A stretch of 64,000 bases of DNA from Methylovirgula sp. HY1 (GTDB lineage Bacteria > Pseudomonadota > Alphaproteobacteria > Rhizobiales > Beijerinckiaceae): the NCBI RefSeq assembly GCF_019343105.1, contig NZ_CP073764.1:1860001-1924000 (forward strand). Direction: 5' to 3'. This document shows positions 49,941 through 59,015 of this stretch, piece after piece. Under the pieces are notes generated by a model that saw only the letters and a program-made list of their open reading frames with translations, was not told where the DNA came from and searched no databases. Made by a program: the position numbers and the translations under genes. Every line of letters starts with the position of its first letter. Within the stretch, counting starts at the first letter, position 1.

Positions 49941-50840
49941 CTAACCTCGCTTCGCCACGATGACCCGTTCGATCCCAGCGAGATCGCGCTTTGCGCCCAT
50001 CACGCTGAGCCCTGCCGCTTTCAACAAATCGCCAACGCCTGACGCCTGTCCGATGCCGAATTCGAAGCCGGCGATCCCTTCAGGCGCAAGCAAGTGTGGC
50101 AGTGCCGGCGCGAGCGCGCGATAGGCGGCAAATCCATCGTCGCCGCCGTCGAGCGCCAGCATGGGATCATAATCACGGACATCGGGAGCGAGCGTCGCAA
50201 TCTCGGCATGCGCAATATAGGGCGGGTTCGACACGATGATATCGAAGCCGCCGCGCAGGGCCTTCGTCCAATCGCCGCAGACAATCATCCCGCGCGCGGA
50301 AAAACCGAGCGCATCGAGATTTTTCGCGGCCACCCGGCAAGCCGCTTTTGATACATCGACGCCAATTCCAAAAGCCTGCGGGAAAGACACGAGCAGCGCG
50401 CATAAAAGCGCGCCGGAGCCGGTGCCGAGATCGAGAAGGCGCAAAGGCGCATCGCGGCGCTGCGCCATCGCCGCCAGCACCGCCTCGACCAATGTCTCCG
50501 TGTCGGCGCGCGGATCGAGCACCGCCGGACCGATCGCCAGATCGAGGCCCCAAAATTCGCGGCGGCCGAGAATACGCGCAACCGGCTCGTGCTTCGCCCG
50601 GCGCGCCGCGAAACAGGCGAGCCTTTCGATCGCTTCCGCGCCTTGGGCACCGATCGGCTTGTCGCCATCGCGCAGGAAGACGGTGTGATCGATCCCGAGC
50701 GCGGCGCAGAGAAGCATCCGCGCCTCGGTCATCGCTTCGCCCTGCCCCGATCTGGCGCCCGCGAAAAATTTCGCAAGCTGGCGCTGCACGGCACTCAGCG
50801 ATGCGGCGGGATCGAGGACGAGCGAAGGCTCCTGCCTCAT
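49941..50840 (-). CDS. prmC: Release factor glutamine methyltransferase PrmC
   Basis: 299-residue methyltransferase that modifies the GGQ glutamine of release factors RF1 and RF2. The S-adenosylmethionine-binding pattern LRLLDLGTGSGALLCALLVSFPQ and the catalytic IIVSNPPYIAH motif are present. The start ATG overlaps the htpG stop (ATGA), so the two genes form an operon. In other Rhizobiales prmC usually follows prfA and precedes the DUF4167 gene; here it is separated from both. Confidence 0.92.
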   Translation of the reverse strand: MRQEPSLVLDPAASLSAVQRQLAKFFAGARSGQGEAMTEARMLLCAALGIDHTVFLRDGDKPIGAQGAEAIERLACFAARRAKHEPVARILGRREFWGLDLAIGPAVLDPRADTETLVEAVLAAMAQRRDAPLRLLDLGTGSGALLCALLVSFPQAFGIGVDVSKAACRVAAKNLDALGFSARGMIVCGDWTKALRGGFDIIVSNPPYIAHAEIATLAPDVRDYDPMLALDGGDDGFAAYRALAPALPHLLAPEGIAGFEFGIGQASGVGDLLKAAGLSVMGAKRDLAGIERVIVAKRG

Positions 50841-52801
50841 GCAGCCGGTTCGCGCGCAGCTTTGAGCAGGATGCGGGTGAGCCGCGTCGCAAAGCCGCTG
50901 GCGTCTTGCGGCTTCTCGCCTTCCATCAGCCGCGCCTCTTCGAAAAGAAGCCAGATGATGTCGTCGAGCGTCGCCTTATCCGCCTGGCCGACGCGTTCGG
51001 CGAGCACGCTGACGAGCGGGTGCGTCGGATTGATTTCGAGCACGGGTTTCGACAAGGCGCCCAATTGGCCATGCTCAGCCAGCATGCGCTCGAGACGCCG
51101 ATCCATGCCATGGTCGGGCGCAATCAGACAGGCAGGGCTCTCGGACAGCCGATCGGAGGCGCGGACATCGTCTACCACGTCGGCAAGCTCCTGCTTCATC
51201 AAAGCAAAGAGACTGGCGAGCTGGCCGGAAGGCGGTTCGGCAGCCGGCGTTTCCTTGCCCGCTTCGGGCGCGATGGATTTGATGTCGGCAGCACCTTGCG
51301 ACACCGATTTGAACGGCTTGCCGTCATAGCCGACAGCCGTCGAAACCCAGAAGGCATCGATCGGATCGGACAGCAGCAAAACCTCGATGCCGCGGCTGCG
51401 AAAACCTTCGAGCTGCGGGCTGACGTTGAGCCGCTTCACTTCTTCGCCGAGCAGATAATAGATCGCCGTCTGGTTCGGCCGCAGCGCGGCGACATAATCG
51501 GCGAGGCTGCGCTTGCCTTCGGGATAGGTAGAGGTCGTGAAGCGGGCGAGCTTGAACAAAGCGTCGCGCCGTTCCGGGTCTTCATAGAGCCCCTCCTTCA
51601 TGACAGCGCCGAAATGCGACCAGACATTTGCATAAGCTTCTGCGTCGCTCTCCGAAAGTTTCGTGAGTTCCTGCACGACGCGATTGGTCACCGCCTTCTT
51701 GATCGCCGCATAGACCGGACTTTCTTGAATCATCTCGCGCGACATATTGAGCGGCAGATCGGCGGAATCGACGACGAGACGGACGAAACGCAGCCAGCCG
51801 GGCAGAATCTCCGCATCCTGCGCAATCAGCACATGGCGAACATAGAGCTTGCCGCGGCCTTTGCGCGCCGGATCGAAGAGATCGAAAGGTTGCGAGCCCG
51901 GAACGAAGGCCAGCACCGAATATTCATGCCGGCCCTCGGCACGCCAATGCAGCGTGAGCGCCGGCTTGTCGAACTGGCCGGAGAGATTGCGATAGAACTC
52001 CGTATAATCATCGTCGCTGACGGCGCTTTTAGGCTTCGTCCAAAGCGCCGAGCCATCGGTGATGCGGCGCGGCTCACGCGGCTTTTGCGCCGCCTCCTCG
52101 GCCGCATCCTGCGGCGGCGTCTCCGCGGCCGGTTCCTGCCCGAGTTCGACGAGTTCGACCGGCACCGCGATGGCGCTCGAATAATCGCGCAGGATTCTCT
52201 CGACGCGATAGGCATCGAGATAGTCGTCACTCGTCTCGTTCAAATGAAGAATGACTTTGGTGCCACGCGCCGGCGCCTCTTCGAGCGGCAGCGGCACAAT
52301 GGAAAAGCTGCCCCTGCCGTCCGAACTCCAACGATAGGCCTCGCTGGTCCCGGCGCGGCGCGACAAGACATCGATATGGTTGGCGACCATGAAGGCCGAA
52401 TAAAAGCCGATGCCGAACTGGCCGATCAGATCGCTGCCGACCGGCCCGTCCTCTTTCGCATCAGCCCGCAGCTTTTCCAAAAAGGCGCGCGTGCCGGACC
52501 GGGCGATCGTGCCCAGCGAACTCGCCAGCTCCTCCTTGGACATGCCGATTCCATTATCGGTGACGGTCAAAATCCGATTGGCCTTATCGAGGCCCACCGT
52601 GATGAGAAAGCCTGGGCAATCTGCCGTCAGCGACGGATCGGCCAGAGCCTCGTGACGCAATTTCTCACAGGCATCAGCGCCGTTGGACACGAGTTCGCGC
52701 AGAAAAATATTGCGTTCGGAATAGACCGAATGGACCATGAGATCGAGAAGCCGGGCCACATCCGCCTGGAATGCATGGGTCTGGCCGTCCATCTCCGTCA
52801 T
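50837..52801 (-). CDS. htpG: Molecular chaperone HtpG (Hsp90)
   Basis: 654-residue Hsp90. GHKL ATPase motifs at the N-terminus are complete: LRELVSNGADACEKLRHEAL, TVTDNGIGMSKEEL, GTIARSGTRAFLEKL, QFGIGFYSAFMVA; the middle domain has LNMSREMIQESPV and the C-terminal dimerisation domain ends the protein. I choose ATG 52801 (MTEMDGQTHAF), which has GGAGGG seven bases upstream; the open frame extends 73 codons further but into the candidate small RNA. A possible heat-shock promoter is at 52874-52903. Co-transcribed with prmC. Confidence 0.96.
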   Translation of the reverse strand: MTEMDGQTHAFQADVARLLDLMVHSVYSERNIFLRELVSNGADACEKLRHEALADPSLTADCPGFLITVGLDKANRILTVTDNGIGMSKEELASSLGTIARSGTRAFLEKLRADAKEDGPVGSDLIGQFGIGFYSAFMVANHIDVLSRRAGTSEAYRWSSDGRGSFSIVPLPLEEAPARGTKVILHLNETSDDYLDAYRVERILRDYSSAIAVPVELVELGQEPAAETPPQDAAEEAAQKPREPRRITDGSALWTKPKSAVSDDDYTEFYRNLSGQFDKPALTLHWRAEGRHEYSVLAFVPGSQPFDLFDPARKGRGKLYVRHVLIAQDAEILPGWLRFVRLVVDSADLPLNMSREMIQESPVYAAIKKAVTNRVVQELTKLSESDAEAYANVWSHFGAVMKEGLYEDPERRDALFKLARFTTSTYPEGKRSLADYVAALRPNQTAIYYLLGEEVKRLNVSPQLEGFRSRGIEVLLLSDPIDAFWVSTAVGYDGKPFKSVSQGAADIKSIAPEAGKETPAAEPPSGQLASLFALMKQELADVVDDVRASDRLSESPACLIAPDHGMDRRLERMLAEHGQLGALSKPVLEINPTHPLVSVLAERVGQADKATLDDIIWLLFEEARLMEGEKPQDASGFATRLTRILLKAAREPAA

Positions 52802-52873
52802 TTCGTACCCTCCAGAATAATGATTGATCGATGCGCGCACGAATGGCGCGCAACTCCGCGTCGCGGTAGCTGT

Positions 52874-52903
52874 GATATCGCCTTTGTGAAAGCCGGATTC
52901 AAG
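52874..52903 (-). promoter_or_regulatory. Candidate heat-shock promoter of htpG
   Basis: On the minus strand CTTGAAT and CGATATC are 17 bases apart in the expected places for an alphaproteobacterial RpoH promoter (-35 CTTGAA, -10 like C-C/G-x-TAT). The implied start lies about 65 bases upstream of the htpG ATG. Assignment from two short hexamers only. Confidence 0.4.
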
Positions 52904-52989
52904 GGAGACTGTAGCAGCGCAAAAAGACATCTGCGCGCCCGCGCATATTCGTCGTGGTGATCGCCTGTTTGCAAATAGGCAAAACCGGC

Positions 52990-53029
52990 AAAAAAAGAGC
53001 CGGCTGAAGCAAGGCTTCAAACCGGCTCT
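52990..53029 (-). terminator. Rho-independent terminator (minus strand)
   Basis: Stem AGAGCCGG/CCGGCTCT with an inner TGAAGC/GCTTCA stem, followed on the minus strand by a run of six U. It cannot end htpG, prmC or the DUF2794 gene, because all are outside its reach or on the other strand, so it must serve the candidate small RNA. Confidence 0.85.
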
Positions 53030-53226
53030 AAGGAGTCGCCACTATAAATCGACGAGAGTTCGGACCTACGATTCCCCAGGGGGGCTGGGGGGCTGACGAA
53101 TCCAGAGGAATCGAACGGGGCCCGAACGGCGACAATTGGAGATTGGCTGAGCAACAGGGCGCCGGCTGGGCTGCAAAAGGGCGAAACTGTGATTTCAGCG
53201 GCCCCCTGCAGATTCCCAATCAAAGT
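52990..53226 (-). ncRNA. Candidate small RNA upstream of htpG
   Basis: About 235 nt. On the minus strand a sigma-70-like promoter (CTGACA at 53261-53256, 17-base spacer, AATAAT at 53238-53233) stands in front of a GC-rich transcript that ends at a strong Rho-independent terminator (hairpin with 8-bp and 6-bp stems at 52996-53029, then six to seven U). No gene with a ribosome binding site begins inside it; a 95-codon open frame crosses it but starts upstream of the promoter. I could not match it to tmRNA, 6S RNA, SRP RNA or RNase P RNA by their conserved blocks. Confidence 0.5.
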
Positions 53227-53375
53227 AATTTTATTATTTAGACACAGCGACTTATTGTCAGCTGACTCAGCTTGCGGCGGGCCTCGCGCGCAGCCTCCAC
53301 TCAAGCTTCGTCAAAACGTCACGCAAGGCTTGCCGCACACCCAGCTTTCCGCAATCATGCGCGGCGGAGGTGCTC

Positions 53376-53783
53376 ATGAGCGCGGAGTCTACTGAAGATT
53401 GTCAGCCAGCGGGCCGGGTGGTTCCCCTCGTCGAGGGAAGAAGTTCCAAAGCCGCCTGGCCCGCCCCCCTTGCCGCCGTCCCTGGAAAGGTCGCCTTCGA
53501 CCGAACCGAGCTGCGGCAGATTCTGGATCTCTATGGCCGCAAGGTCGCTGATGGCGAATGGCGCGACTATGCGATCGAATTCACGAGCCAGAAGGCCGTG
53601 TTCTCGATCTATCGGCGAGCCGCGGAATTTCCCTTGTACCGCATCGAAAAGACCGGACGAATGGTCCGCCAACAAGGCGCCTATAGCGTGCTTGCCGCGA
53701 ACGGTCGCGTGCTGAAAAGCAGCCATGATCTGGCCCCCATCATCAAGGCTCTCGACAAGCAACTCACACTCGTTTCGGGATGA
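53376..53783 (+). CDS. DUF2794 family protein
   Basis: 135-residue protein of the DUF2794 family, nearly restricted to Rhizobiales. Recognised by FDRTELRQILDLYGRKVADGEWRDYAIEF and by FSIYRRAAEFPLYRIEKTGRM...QQGAYSVLAANGRVLK. The function is unknown. The start ATG 53376 has GGAGG five bases upstream. It converges on a Bax-inhibitor-1 gene across a shared terminator. Confidence 0.88.
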   Translation: MSAESTEDCQPAGRVVPLVEGRSSKAAWPAPLAAVPGKVAFDRTELRQILDLYGRKVADGEWRDYAIEFTSQKAVFSIYRRAAEFPLYRIEKTGRMVRQQGAYSVLAANGRVLKSSHDLAPIIKALDKQLTLVSG

Positions 53784-53811
53784 GCTCGCCTACCTGGGCC
53801 TGCGCATCGGC

Positions 53812-53858
53812 AAAAAAAATCCCCTTCGCCCGGCGGGCGAAGGGGACGATATTTTTTT
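53812..53858. terminator. Bidirectional Rho-independent terminator
   Basis: Perfect hairpin CCCCTTCGCCCG-G-CGGGCGAAGGGG region (53821-53845) flanked by eight A on the left and seven T on the right, so it can end transcription from both convergent genes, DUF2794 and the Bax-inhibitor-1 gene. Confidence 0.9.
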
Positions 53859-53872
53859 GAGACCGTCTATTC

Positions 53873-54661
53873 TCAGTTGTTGCGCGATCCGGTGAGATAG
53901 AGCAGCGACTGGAAGATGTTGATGAAATCGAGATAGAGCATCAACGCGCCATTGACCGATTTCTTGGTCGCGACCTCGTAATCGTCCGACGCATAATACA
54001 TGTCCTTGATCGCCTGCGTATCCCAAGCGGTGAGGCCTGCGAAGATCAGAACGGTCAGGATCGACAGGCCGAACTGAAAGGCCGAGCTGTGCAGGAAGAG
54101 GTTCACAACGCTGGCAATGATCAGCCCGAACAGACCCATCATCAGGAATGAGCCCATGGCGGAGAGATCGCGCTTGGTCGTATAGCCGTAGAGGCTCAAA
54201 GCACCGAAAGCAGCCGCTGTCTCGAAAAAGGCCCGGTACACCGACGCGCCGGTGTAGATCAGCAGGACTGTCGACAGCGACAGACCCATGGCCGCCGAGA
54301 ACAAATAGAATGTGTTGCGTGCCGTCGCGGCCGACATCTGGCTGAGGCGGAACGAGAAGAAGAACACGAAGCCGAGCGGGGCCAGCATCACCAGCCATTT
54401 GAGCGGCGTCATGTAAAGCGCCTGGCCGAGCGGGGTCAGCATCATATGGCCGATGCCGACGACCGGGATCGCCGCCGCGGCGGGATCGGTCGTGACGGCG
54501 AACATGTTCACGCCATAGGCGACCAAGCCGGTGATTGCGAGGCCCATCACCATATTGTTGTAGACGCCGAGCATGTAAGAGCGAAGGCCCTGGTCGATTT
54601 CGGCGCGCCCGCGGACGGCCCCTTGCCCCCAACGGACAGCGTTGCGATCGAAGTCGGACAT
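53873..54661 (-). CDS. Bax inhibitor-1/YccA family membrane protein
   Basis: 262-residue inner-membrane protein of the BI-1/YccA family with seven transmembrane segments. Pattern YNNMVMGLAITGLVAYGVNMFAV, PLGFVFFFSFRLSQMSAATARNTFYLFSAAMGLSLS and the end FAGLTAWDTQAIKDMYY...LYLDFINIFQSLLYLTGSRNN is typical. Members are thought to be pH-dependent calcium-leak channels or to protect membrane proteins from FtsH; the role here is unknown. GAGGAAACT precedes the ATG. Confidence 0.92.
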   Translation of the reverse strand: MSDFDRNAVRWGQGAVRGRAEIDQGLRSYMLGVYNNMVMGLAITGLVAYGVNMFAVTTDPAAAAIPVVGIGHMMLTPLGQALYMTPLKWLVMLAPLGFVFFFSFRLSQMSAATARNTFYLFSAAMGLSLSTVLLIYTGASVYRAFFETAAAFGALSLYGYTTKRDLSAMGSFLMMGLFGLIIASVVNLFLHSSAFQFGLSILTVLIFAGLTAWDTQAIKDMYYASDDYEVATKKSVNGALMLYLDFINIFQSLLYLTGSRNN

Positions 54662-54912
54662 AGTTTCCTCACGGGTTCAGGAGGCTTCACCGCCTCCGTG
54701 CGCGCTCTCTGCGCCGAATCTAACGGCCAGACAGGCACTACAGGATAATACAGCGCAGGGTCTGACGCAAAGCTGCGTCCAACACGAATATGCTGCGACC
54801 TTCCCCATCCCGGCGCGCGAAACCGCAAAACCAAGATGGAGCGTCGCCGGTAATATGGCGCCGGATCGGGCTCCGTACAAGGGCGCCGAGGCTTAGTCTG
54901 GCCCGGCGCAAC

Positions 54913-57486
54913 CTAAAGATTTCGTAAATATTGGGCGGGTTTGCGGCCCAAAATGCGAAAGGTGCCGGCGAGGCCCAGCAGAACCGCCGCCGCCAGGGCG
55001 CCGAACGCGGCAACCAGCGCCTGCGGCCAAAACCAGACGAAATCGAGCTTCATCACGAAGCGGACTACGGCGAGCGCGGCGAGGCTGCCGGCCACCACGC
55101 CGAAACCCGCCGTGGCAAGCCCGATGAGCCCAAATTCGCAGAGGAAAGCGACCACGAGCCGCGCGCGCGTCGCGCCCAGAACTTTCAAGATCACGCTGTC
55201 ATAAAGCCGCGTCTGCTGACCGGCGGCCAGCGCGCCGCCGAGCACGAGTGTTGCCGTGACCAGAGCCACGCTCGCGGCGCCGCGAACCGCGAGTGCGAGC
55301 TGATTCACCACATCCTTGATGGCATCGAGCGCATCCTTGACGCGCAGGCTCACCACCGCGGGAAACGTCTTGGCGACCGCCCGCACCAGCGCGACATCCC
55401 GGTCGGACTTATCGCTTTTGGGAAAAGTCATCGTCGCGAGATCACTGTAGGGCGCGCCGACAAATGTGTGCGGCGAAAAGACGAGCACGAAATTGATCCC
55501 GAAATCGCGCCAATCGACATGCCGCAGATTGGCCACGCGCGCGGTGATCGTGCGGCCGAGGACGTTGACGCTGATTTCGTCGCCGACCCCAAGACCGAGC
55601 CCATCGGCGACATCGGCGGCGAGCGAAACAAGCGGCGGCCCGGCATAGGCTTTGTCCCACCATTTGCCAGCGATGATTTTGGACCCTTGCGGGACGGTCT
55701 CGGCGAAGGTAATGCCGCGATCGCCCAACAACGCCCAGGCCGCCTTGTCCTTCACTTTCGCCTTGGCGATTGGGATGCCTTTGAGCGCGGTGATCCGGCC
55801 GCGCAGCATGGGGACGAGTTCCATTTTTCCGCTTTTGGCATAGCGTCCGAGAAAGCTGCGAAAATCCTCTGCCTGCGCCGCTGGGATGCCGAGAAAGAAA
55901 AAGCTCGGCGTGACGCCCGGCTGCGACCGATCCAGCTCACGCCGCAAATTGGCATCGATGAGGGCAAGGCCGACGAGCAAGGTGAGGCCGAGGCCGAGCG
56001 ACAGCACGATGGACGGCGTCAAGGCGCCGGGCCGATAGAGATTGGCGAGCGCGAGCCGCAGCTCGACGCGGCGCGGCCGCGGCGCTCTTTTGGCGGCCGC
56101 CATGAGAAGTCCGGCGGCACCGCGCAAAAAGACGAAGCCGCCGAAACAGGCGGCGAGATAGGTGAGCGCCAGCATCCGGTCGGCGGTGAAAAACAGCACC
56201 GCCGCCGCCAGGCCGGCCGCGGCCGCGCCGGCCATGACGCGGTAGCGCCATCGCACACGTGTCGTCTGCGGCGCCACCTCATCTCGGAACAGTGCCGAAA
56301 CCGGCACGTCATGCACGCGGCCGAGCGGCCCTAGGCAAAAGGCCAGCGCCGTCAATGTCCCATAAAGCAGGCCAGCGCCGATCTCGCTCGGATAGAGTGC
56401 TGGCGCGAGCGGAAACGGAATGAGCCTGACGAACGCCGCATCGAGCACGAAAGGCAGCGCCGAGCCTGCCACGACGCCGATCGCCATGCCGATCGCGGCC
56501 ATAGACATCACTTCGCAGAGCATGATCGCGAAGACCAAGCTGCCGGTGGCACCGAGCGCCTTCAAAGTCGCAATGACTGGCTTCTTGCGCTCGACGAACA
56601 CATGCACCGCATTGGCGACGCCGACGCCGCCGATGATCAACGAGGTCAGACCGACCAGCGTGAGAAATTGGCTGAATCTTTCCAGGCCGCGCGAAAATTC
56701 CGGCGACACGTTTTTGCGCGTGCGAATTTCAAAGCCGGCATTCGGCAGCGCGGCGCGCACGGACGCCGCGACGGAGGCGAGCTTGGCATCGCTTGGCGGC
56801 AAGGCGCCGGGCATCGAAACACGATAAAGCCAGGTGACCAGCGCGCCCGGCATCAGGAGATGCGTCGCCCGTAAGCCCGCTTGCGACATCAGGACTCGTG
56901 GCCCGAAGCCGACACCGCCGGCGAGCTTGTCGGGCTCGGAGGTCAAATCGGCGCGCAAGGCAAAGGTCTGAGCCCCGATCCTGAATCGATCGCCGCGCTT
57001 GAGGCCGAGCCGCGCGGTAATCATCGGATCGGCGGCAACGCCATAGGCGCCGTCGCGCAGCGCCAGCACCTCGGCCAAAGGCTTTGGCGGATCGAGTTCG
57101 ACCGCGCCTTGCGTTGGATAGGAACGATCCACCGCCTTGATCTCGACCAGCGCCGATTGGCCATCGGCTGTTCGCGCCATGGCACGCATCAGCGCCACTT
57201 GCGCAAGCTGGCCAAAGCCGGAGAGCACTTGGCGTTCAGGCGCGGTCGCCTCGCGCTGGACCAGCCCGAAAGAAATGTCGCCGCCGAGAATGATGCGGCC
57301 CTTTTGCGCCAGCCCGTCGTTCAGCGCATGCGCGATCGCGCCGACACCGGTGATCGCCGCGACGCCCAGAGCGAGACAGGCGAGAAAAATGAAGAAGCCG
57401 GAAAAGCCGCCGCGGAAATCGCGCAAAGCGAGGCGAAGCGCGAGAGGAAGCCGAGAGCCCCCGGAGGGTTTGGAATGCATGGCCAT
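54913..57486 (-). CDS. ABC transporter permease, YbbP-like (FtsX fold)
   Basis: 857-residue permease with two FtsX/MacB-type halves: about ten transmembrane segments arranged as 1+3 helices, a long periplasmic loop, a second set starting near 440 and a final trio of helices (GVVAGSLAALAVVRFVM, LVAAFGALAAAVLLGLAGTFRILG). It matches YbbP-like proteins whose usual partner ATPase (YbbA) is 2.6 kb away here. ATG 57486 (MAMHSKPS) or 57480. The partner gene pair normally lies next to an arylesterase (TesA), also found here. Confidence 0.88.
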   Translation of the reverse strand: MAMHSKPSGGSRLPLALRLALRDFRGGFSGFFIFLACLALGVAAITGVGAIAHALNDGLAQKGRIILGGDISFGLVQREATAPERQVLSGFGQLAQVALMRAMARTADGQSALVEIKAVDRSYPTQGAVELDPPKPLAEVLALRDGAYGVAADPMITARLGLKRGDRFRIGAQTFALRADLTSEPDKLAGGVGFGPRVLMSQAGLRATHLLMPGALVTWLYRVSMPGALPPSDAKLASVAASVRAALPNAGFEIRTRKNVSPEFSRGLERFSQFLTLVGLTSLIIGGVGVANAVHVFVERKKPVIATLKALGATGSLVFAIMLCEVMSMAAIGMAIGVVAGSALPFVLDAAFVRLIPFPLAPALYPSEIGAGLLYGTLTALAFCLGPLGRVHDVPVSALFRDEVAPQTTRVRWRYRVMAGAAAAGLAAAVLFFTADRMLALTYLAACFGGFVFLRGAAGLLMAAAKRAPRPRRVELRLALANLYRPGALTPSIVLSLGLGLTLLVGLALIDANLRRELDRSQPGVTPSFFFLGIPAAQAEDFRSFLGRYAKSGKMELVPMLRGRITALKGIPIAKAKVKDKAAWALLGDRGITFAETVPQGSKIIAGKWWDKAYAGPPLVSLAADVADGLGLGVGDEISVNVLGRTITARVANLRHVDWRDFGINFVLVFSPHTFVGAPYSDLATMTFPKSDKSDRDVALVRAVAKTFPAVVSLRVKDALDAIKDVVNQLALAVRGAASVALVTATLVLGGALAAGQQTRLYDSVILKVLGATRARLVVAFLCEFGLIGLATAGFGVVAGSLAALAVVRFVMKLDFVWFWPQALVAAFGALAAAVLLGLAGTFRILGRKPAQYLRNL

Positions 57487-57621
57487 ACTATCTGAGCCGC
57501 AAATGTGGCGAAGCAGGGTCGACCAGCTCACCGATTAAGTTTCCGTCTCAGCTTCGCCAGCTTCATGCAACATCGCGGAGGGAGATTGTCCGCTGCCCGA
57601 CCTTGAACCCTGTCCGAAGAA

Positions 57622-58554
57622 ATGCTGATGCTTCCCGACGGTACCTTTCAATTCGCCTTCTTCGCGATGGGTTCGCCATGCAGCCTCTGCCTTTATGCGA
57701 AGGCGCAAGACATGGCCAAAGAGATCGCCGACGCGGCCATCGAGGAAGTCCGCCGCATCGAACGAAAATATTCGCGCTATCTGGGCGACAGCTTGCTGAG
57801 CGGAATTAACCGCGTCGCGCGCACCGGCGGCGACATCGCCGTCGATCCGGAAACGGCCATTCTCTTCGACATCGCGTTTCGCGCGCATGAACGATCCGAT
57901 GGCTTGTTCGACATAAGCTCGGGTCGCATGCGGCAAATTTGGAACGACGCCATCGAGGCCATTCCCGATGACGCCGATATCGTCGCGCTGCTCGGCCTCG
58001 TCGGATTGGGAAAAATATCCTGGCAGCCGCCGCAACTCAGCTTTGCGGTCGCCGGGATGGAACTCGATCTCGGCGGCATCGCGAAGGAATATGCCGCCGA
58101 TCGCGCCGCCGAGATCTGCCGCGCAAAAGGATCGCAGCATGGGTTCGTCAATCTCGGCGGCGATATTGCCGTCATCGGCGCGCATCCCGACGGCGCACCC
58201 TGGCGCATCGGCATTCGCGATCCATTTGGAAGCGACGGCGCCATCGCAACGCTTTTTATCGACGGCGGCGGTATCGCCACAAGCGGCGACTATGAACGCT
58301 ATTGGAGCGTCGAGGGGCGCCGCTTCGGCCACCTCATCGATCCGAGAACAGGCTGGCCGGTTCAAGGTTTGCCCTCGGTCACGGTCGCGGCGGACACCTG
58401 CCTCGCAGCCGGAATGGTTTCGACGATCGCAGTCCTGAAAGGGCAAGCCGGACCAAAATGGCTGCGCGAATCCGGCGCGGCGCATCTTTATGTCGAAACC
58501 ACCGGAGCGCTTGGCGGATCGATCCTTCTGGATCAATCCTTGACAGGGTTATGA
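57622..58554 (+). CDS. apbE: FAD:protein FMN transferase (ApbE)
   Basis: 310-residue enzyme that attaches FMN to threonine residues of periplasmic redox proteins. The ApbE pattern is clear: FAFFAMGSPCSLCLYA, HERSDGLFDISSGRM, ELDLGGIAKEYAADRAAEIC, HGFVNLGGDIAVIG, IATSGDYERYW and HLIDPRTGWPVQGLPSVTV. No signal peptide is seen, so it may act in the cytoplasm, or its start is elsewhere. It overlaps the convergent EF-hand gene by six bases and lies in DNA that separates ybbP from ybbA. The flavinylated target is not in the window. Confidence 0.92.
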   Translation: MLMLPDGTFQFAFFAMGSPCSLCLYAKAQDMAKEIADAAIEEVRRIERKYSRYLGDSLLSGINRVARTGGDIAVDPETAILFDIAFRAHERSDGLFDISSGRMRQIWNDAIEAIPDDADIVALLGLVGLGKISWQPPQLSFAVAGMELDLGGIAKEYAADRAAEICRAKGSQHGFVNLGGDIAVIGAHPDGAPWRIGIRDPFGSDGAIATLFIDGGGIATSGDYERYWSVEGRRFGHLIDPRTGWPVQGLPSVTVAADTCLAAGMVSTIAVLKGQAGPKWLRESGAAHLYVETTGALGGSILLDQSLTGL

Positions 58555-58872
58555 TGACGCGATGCTGCCATTGCGGAGTTGCATCATCAGTTGCGTCATG
58601 CCCTGAATGAAGTTTTGCTGCGAAACCAAGCCGGCACTGTTCGGATTCAACGCCTGAAACGACGCGTTCGCGCCCATGGCACGGAATCCGGCGGTCGGAT
58701 TCATGGTGTTGAAAGCCTGGGTGAACTGGCTTTGGTTGATGGATCCAGAACCGCTCGTATCGATCTGCGAAAACAGACTGCTCATCCTTTGCGTCGGCGA
58801 CATGCGCGCGCTTGCCCCCGACATCGCTTGCGGGGAATAGCTTCCGCCGACACCCGAAACACCCATGCTCAT
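58549..58872 (-). CDS. Small EF-hand-like protein
   Basis: 107 residues, rich in Ser, Gly, Met and Gln, with no signal peptide. One EF-hand-like loop is seen at DTSGSGSINQSQF (about 39-51), a pattern with D-x-S-x-S-x-S-I at calcium positions but Gln in place of the usual Glu at position 12. A second, weaker loop reads NPNSAGLVSQQNF (about 77-89). Calcium binding is therefore doubtful. It may be a calcium-sensing relic or a loose EF-hand fold. GGGAGAG stands before the ATG. Convergent with apbE. Confidence 0.65.
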   Translation of the reverse strand: MSMGVSGVGGSYSPQAMSGASARMSPTQRMSSLFSQIDTSGSGSINQSQFTQAFNTMNPTAGFRAMGANASFQALNPNSAGLVSQQNFIQGMTQLMMQLRNGSIASS

Positions 58873-58978
58873 CGTCGTCTCTCCCTGACTGATTTCCAGT
58901 TGCGGAAATCATCGAGAGCTAAGTCGCGGATCTTGCCCGAAGCTTGAATGCGCCTGCCTGAAAATTTTCTTTAATGTC

Positions 58979-58991
58979 CGGTAAGTTACCG
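58979..58991. promoter_or_regulatory. Palindromic operator-like element
   Basis: Perfect 6-1-6 palindrome CGGTAA-G-TTACCG, 24 bases upstream of the decayed toxin-antitoxin gene start. It may be the autoregulatory operator of the former module. Confidence 0.45.
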
Positions 58992-59015
58992 CACATTTAG
59001 CGGCGAGGAACAACA

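Noticed and set aside
53040-53226. tmRNA, 6S RNA, SRP RNA or RNase P RNA in the same span
   Set aside because: None of their conserved sequence blocks could be found on either strand.
53017-53304. 95-codon minus-strand open frame across the candidate small RNA
   Set aside because: Its start lies upstream of the promoter, it has no ribosome binding site, and it ends inside the terminator stem; the AT-rich part is better explained as a promoter.
58549-58872. Lanmodulin-like reading of the EF-hand gene
   Set aside because: Lanmodulin loops have Pro at position 2 and several acidic ligands; these loops have neither, and no signal peptide is seen.
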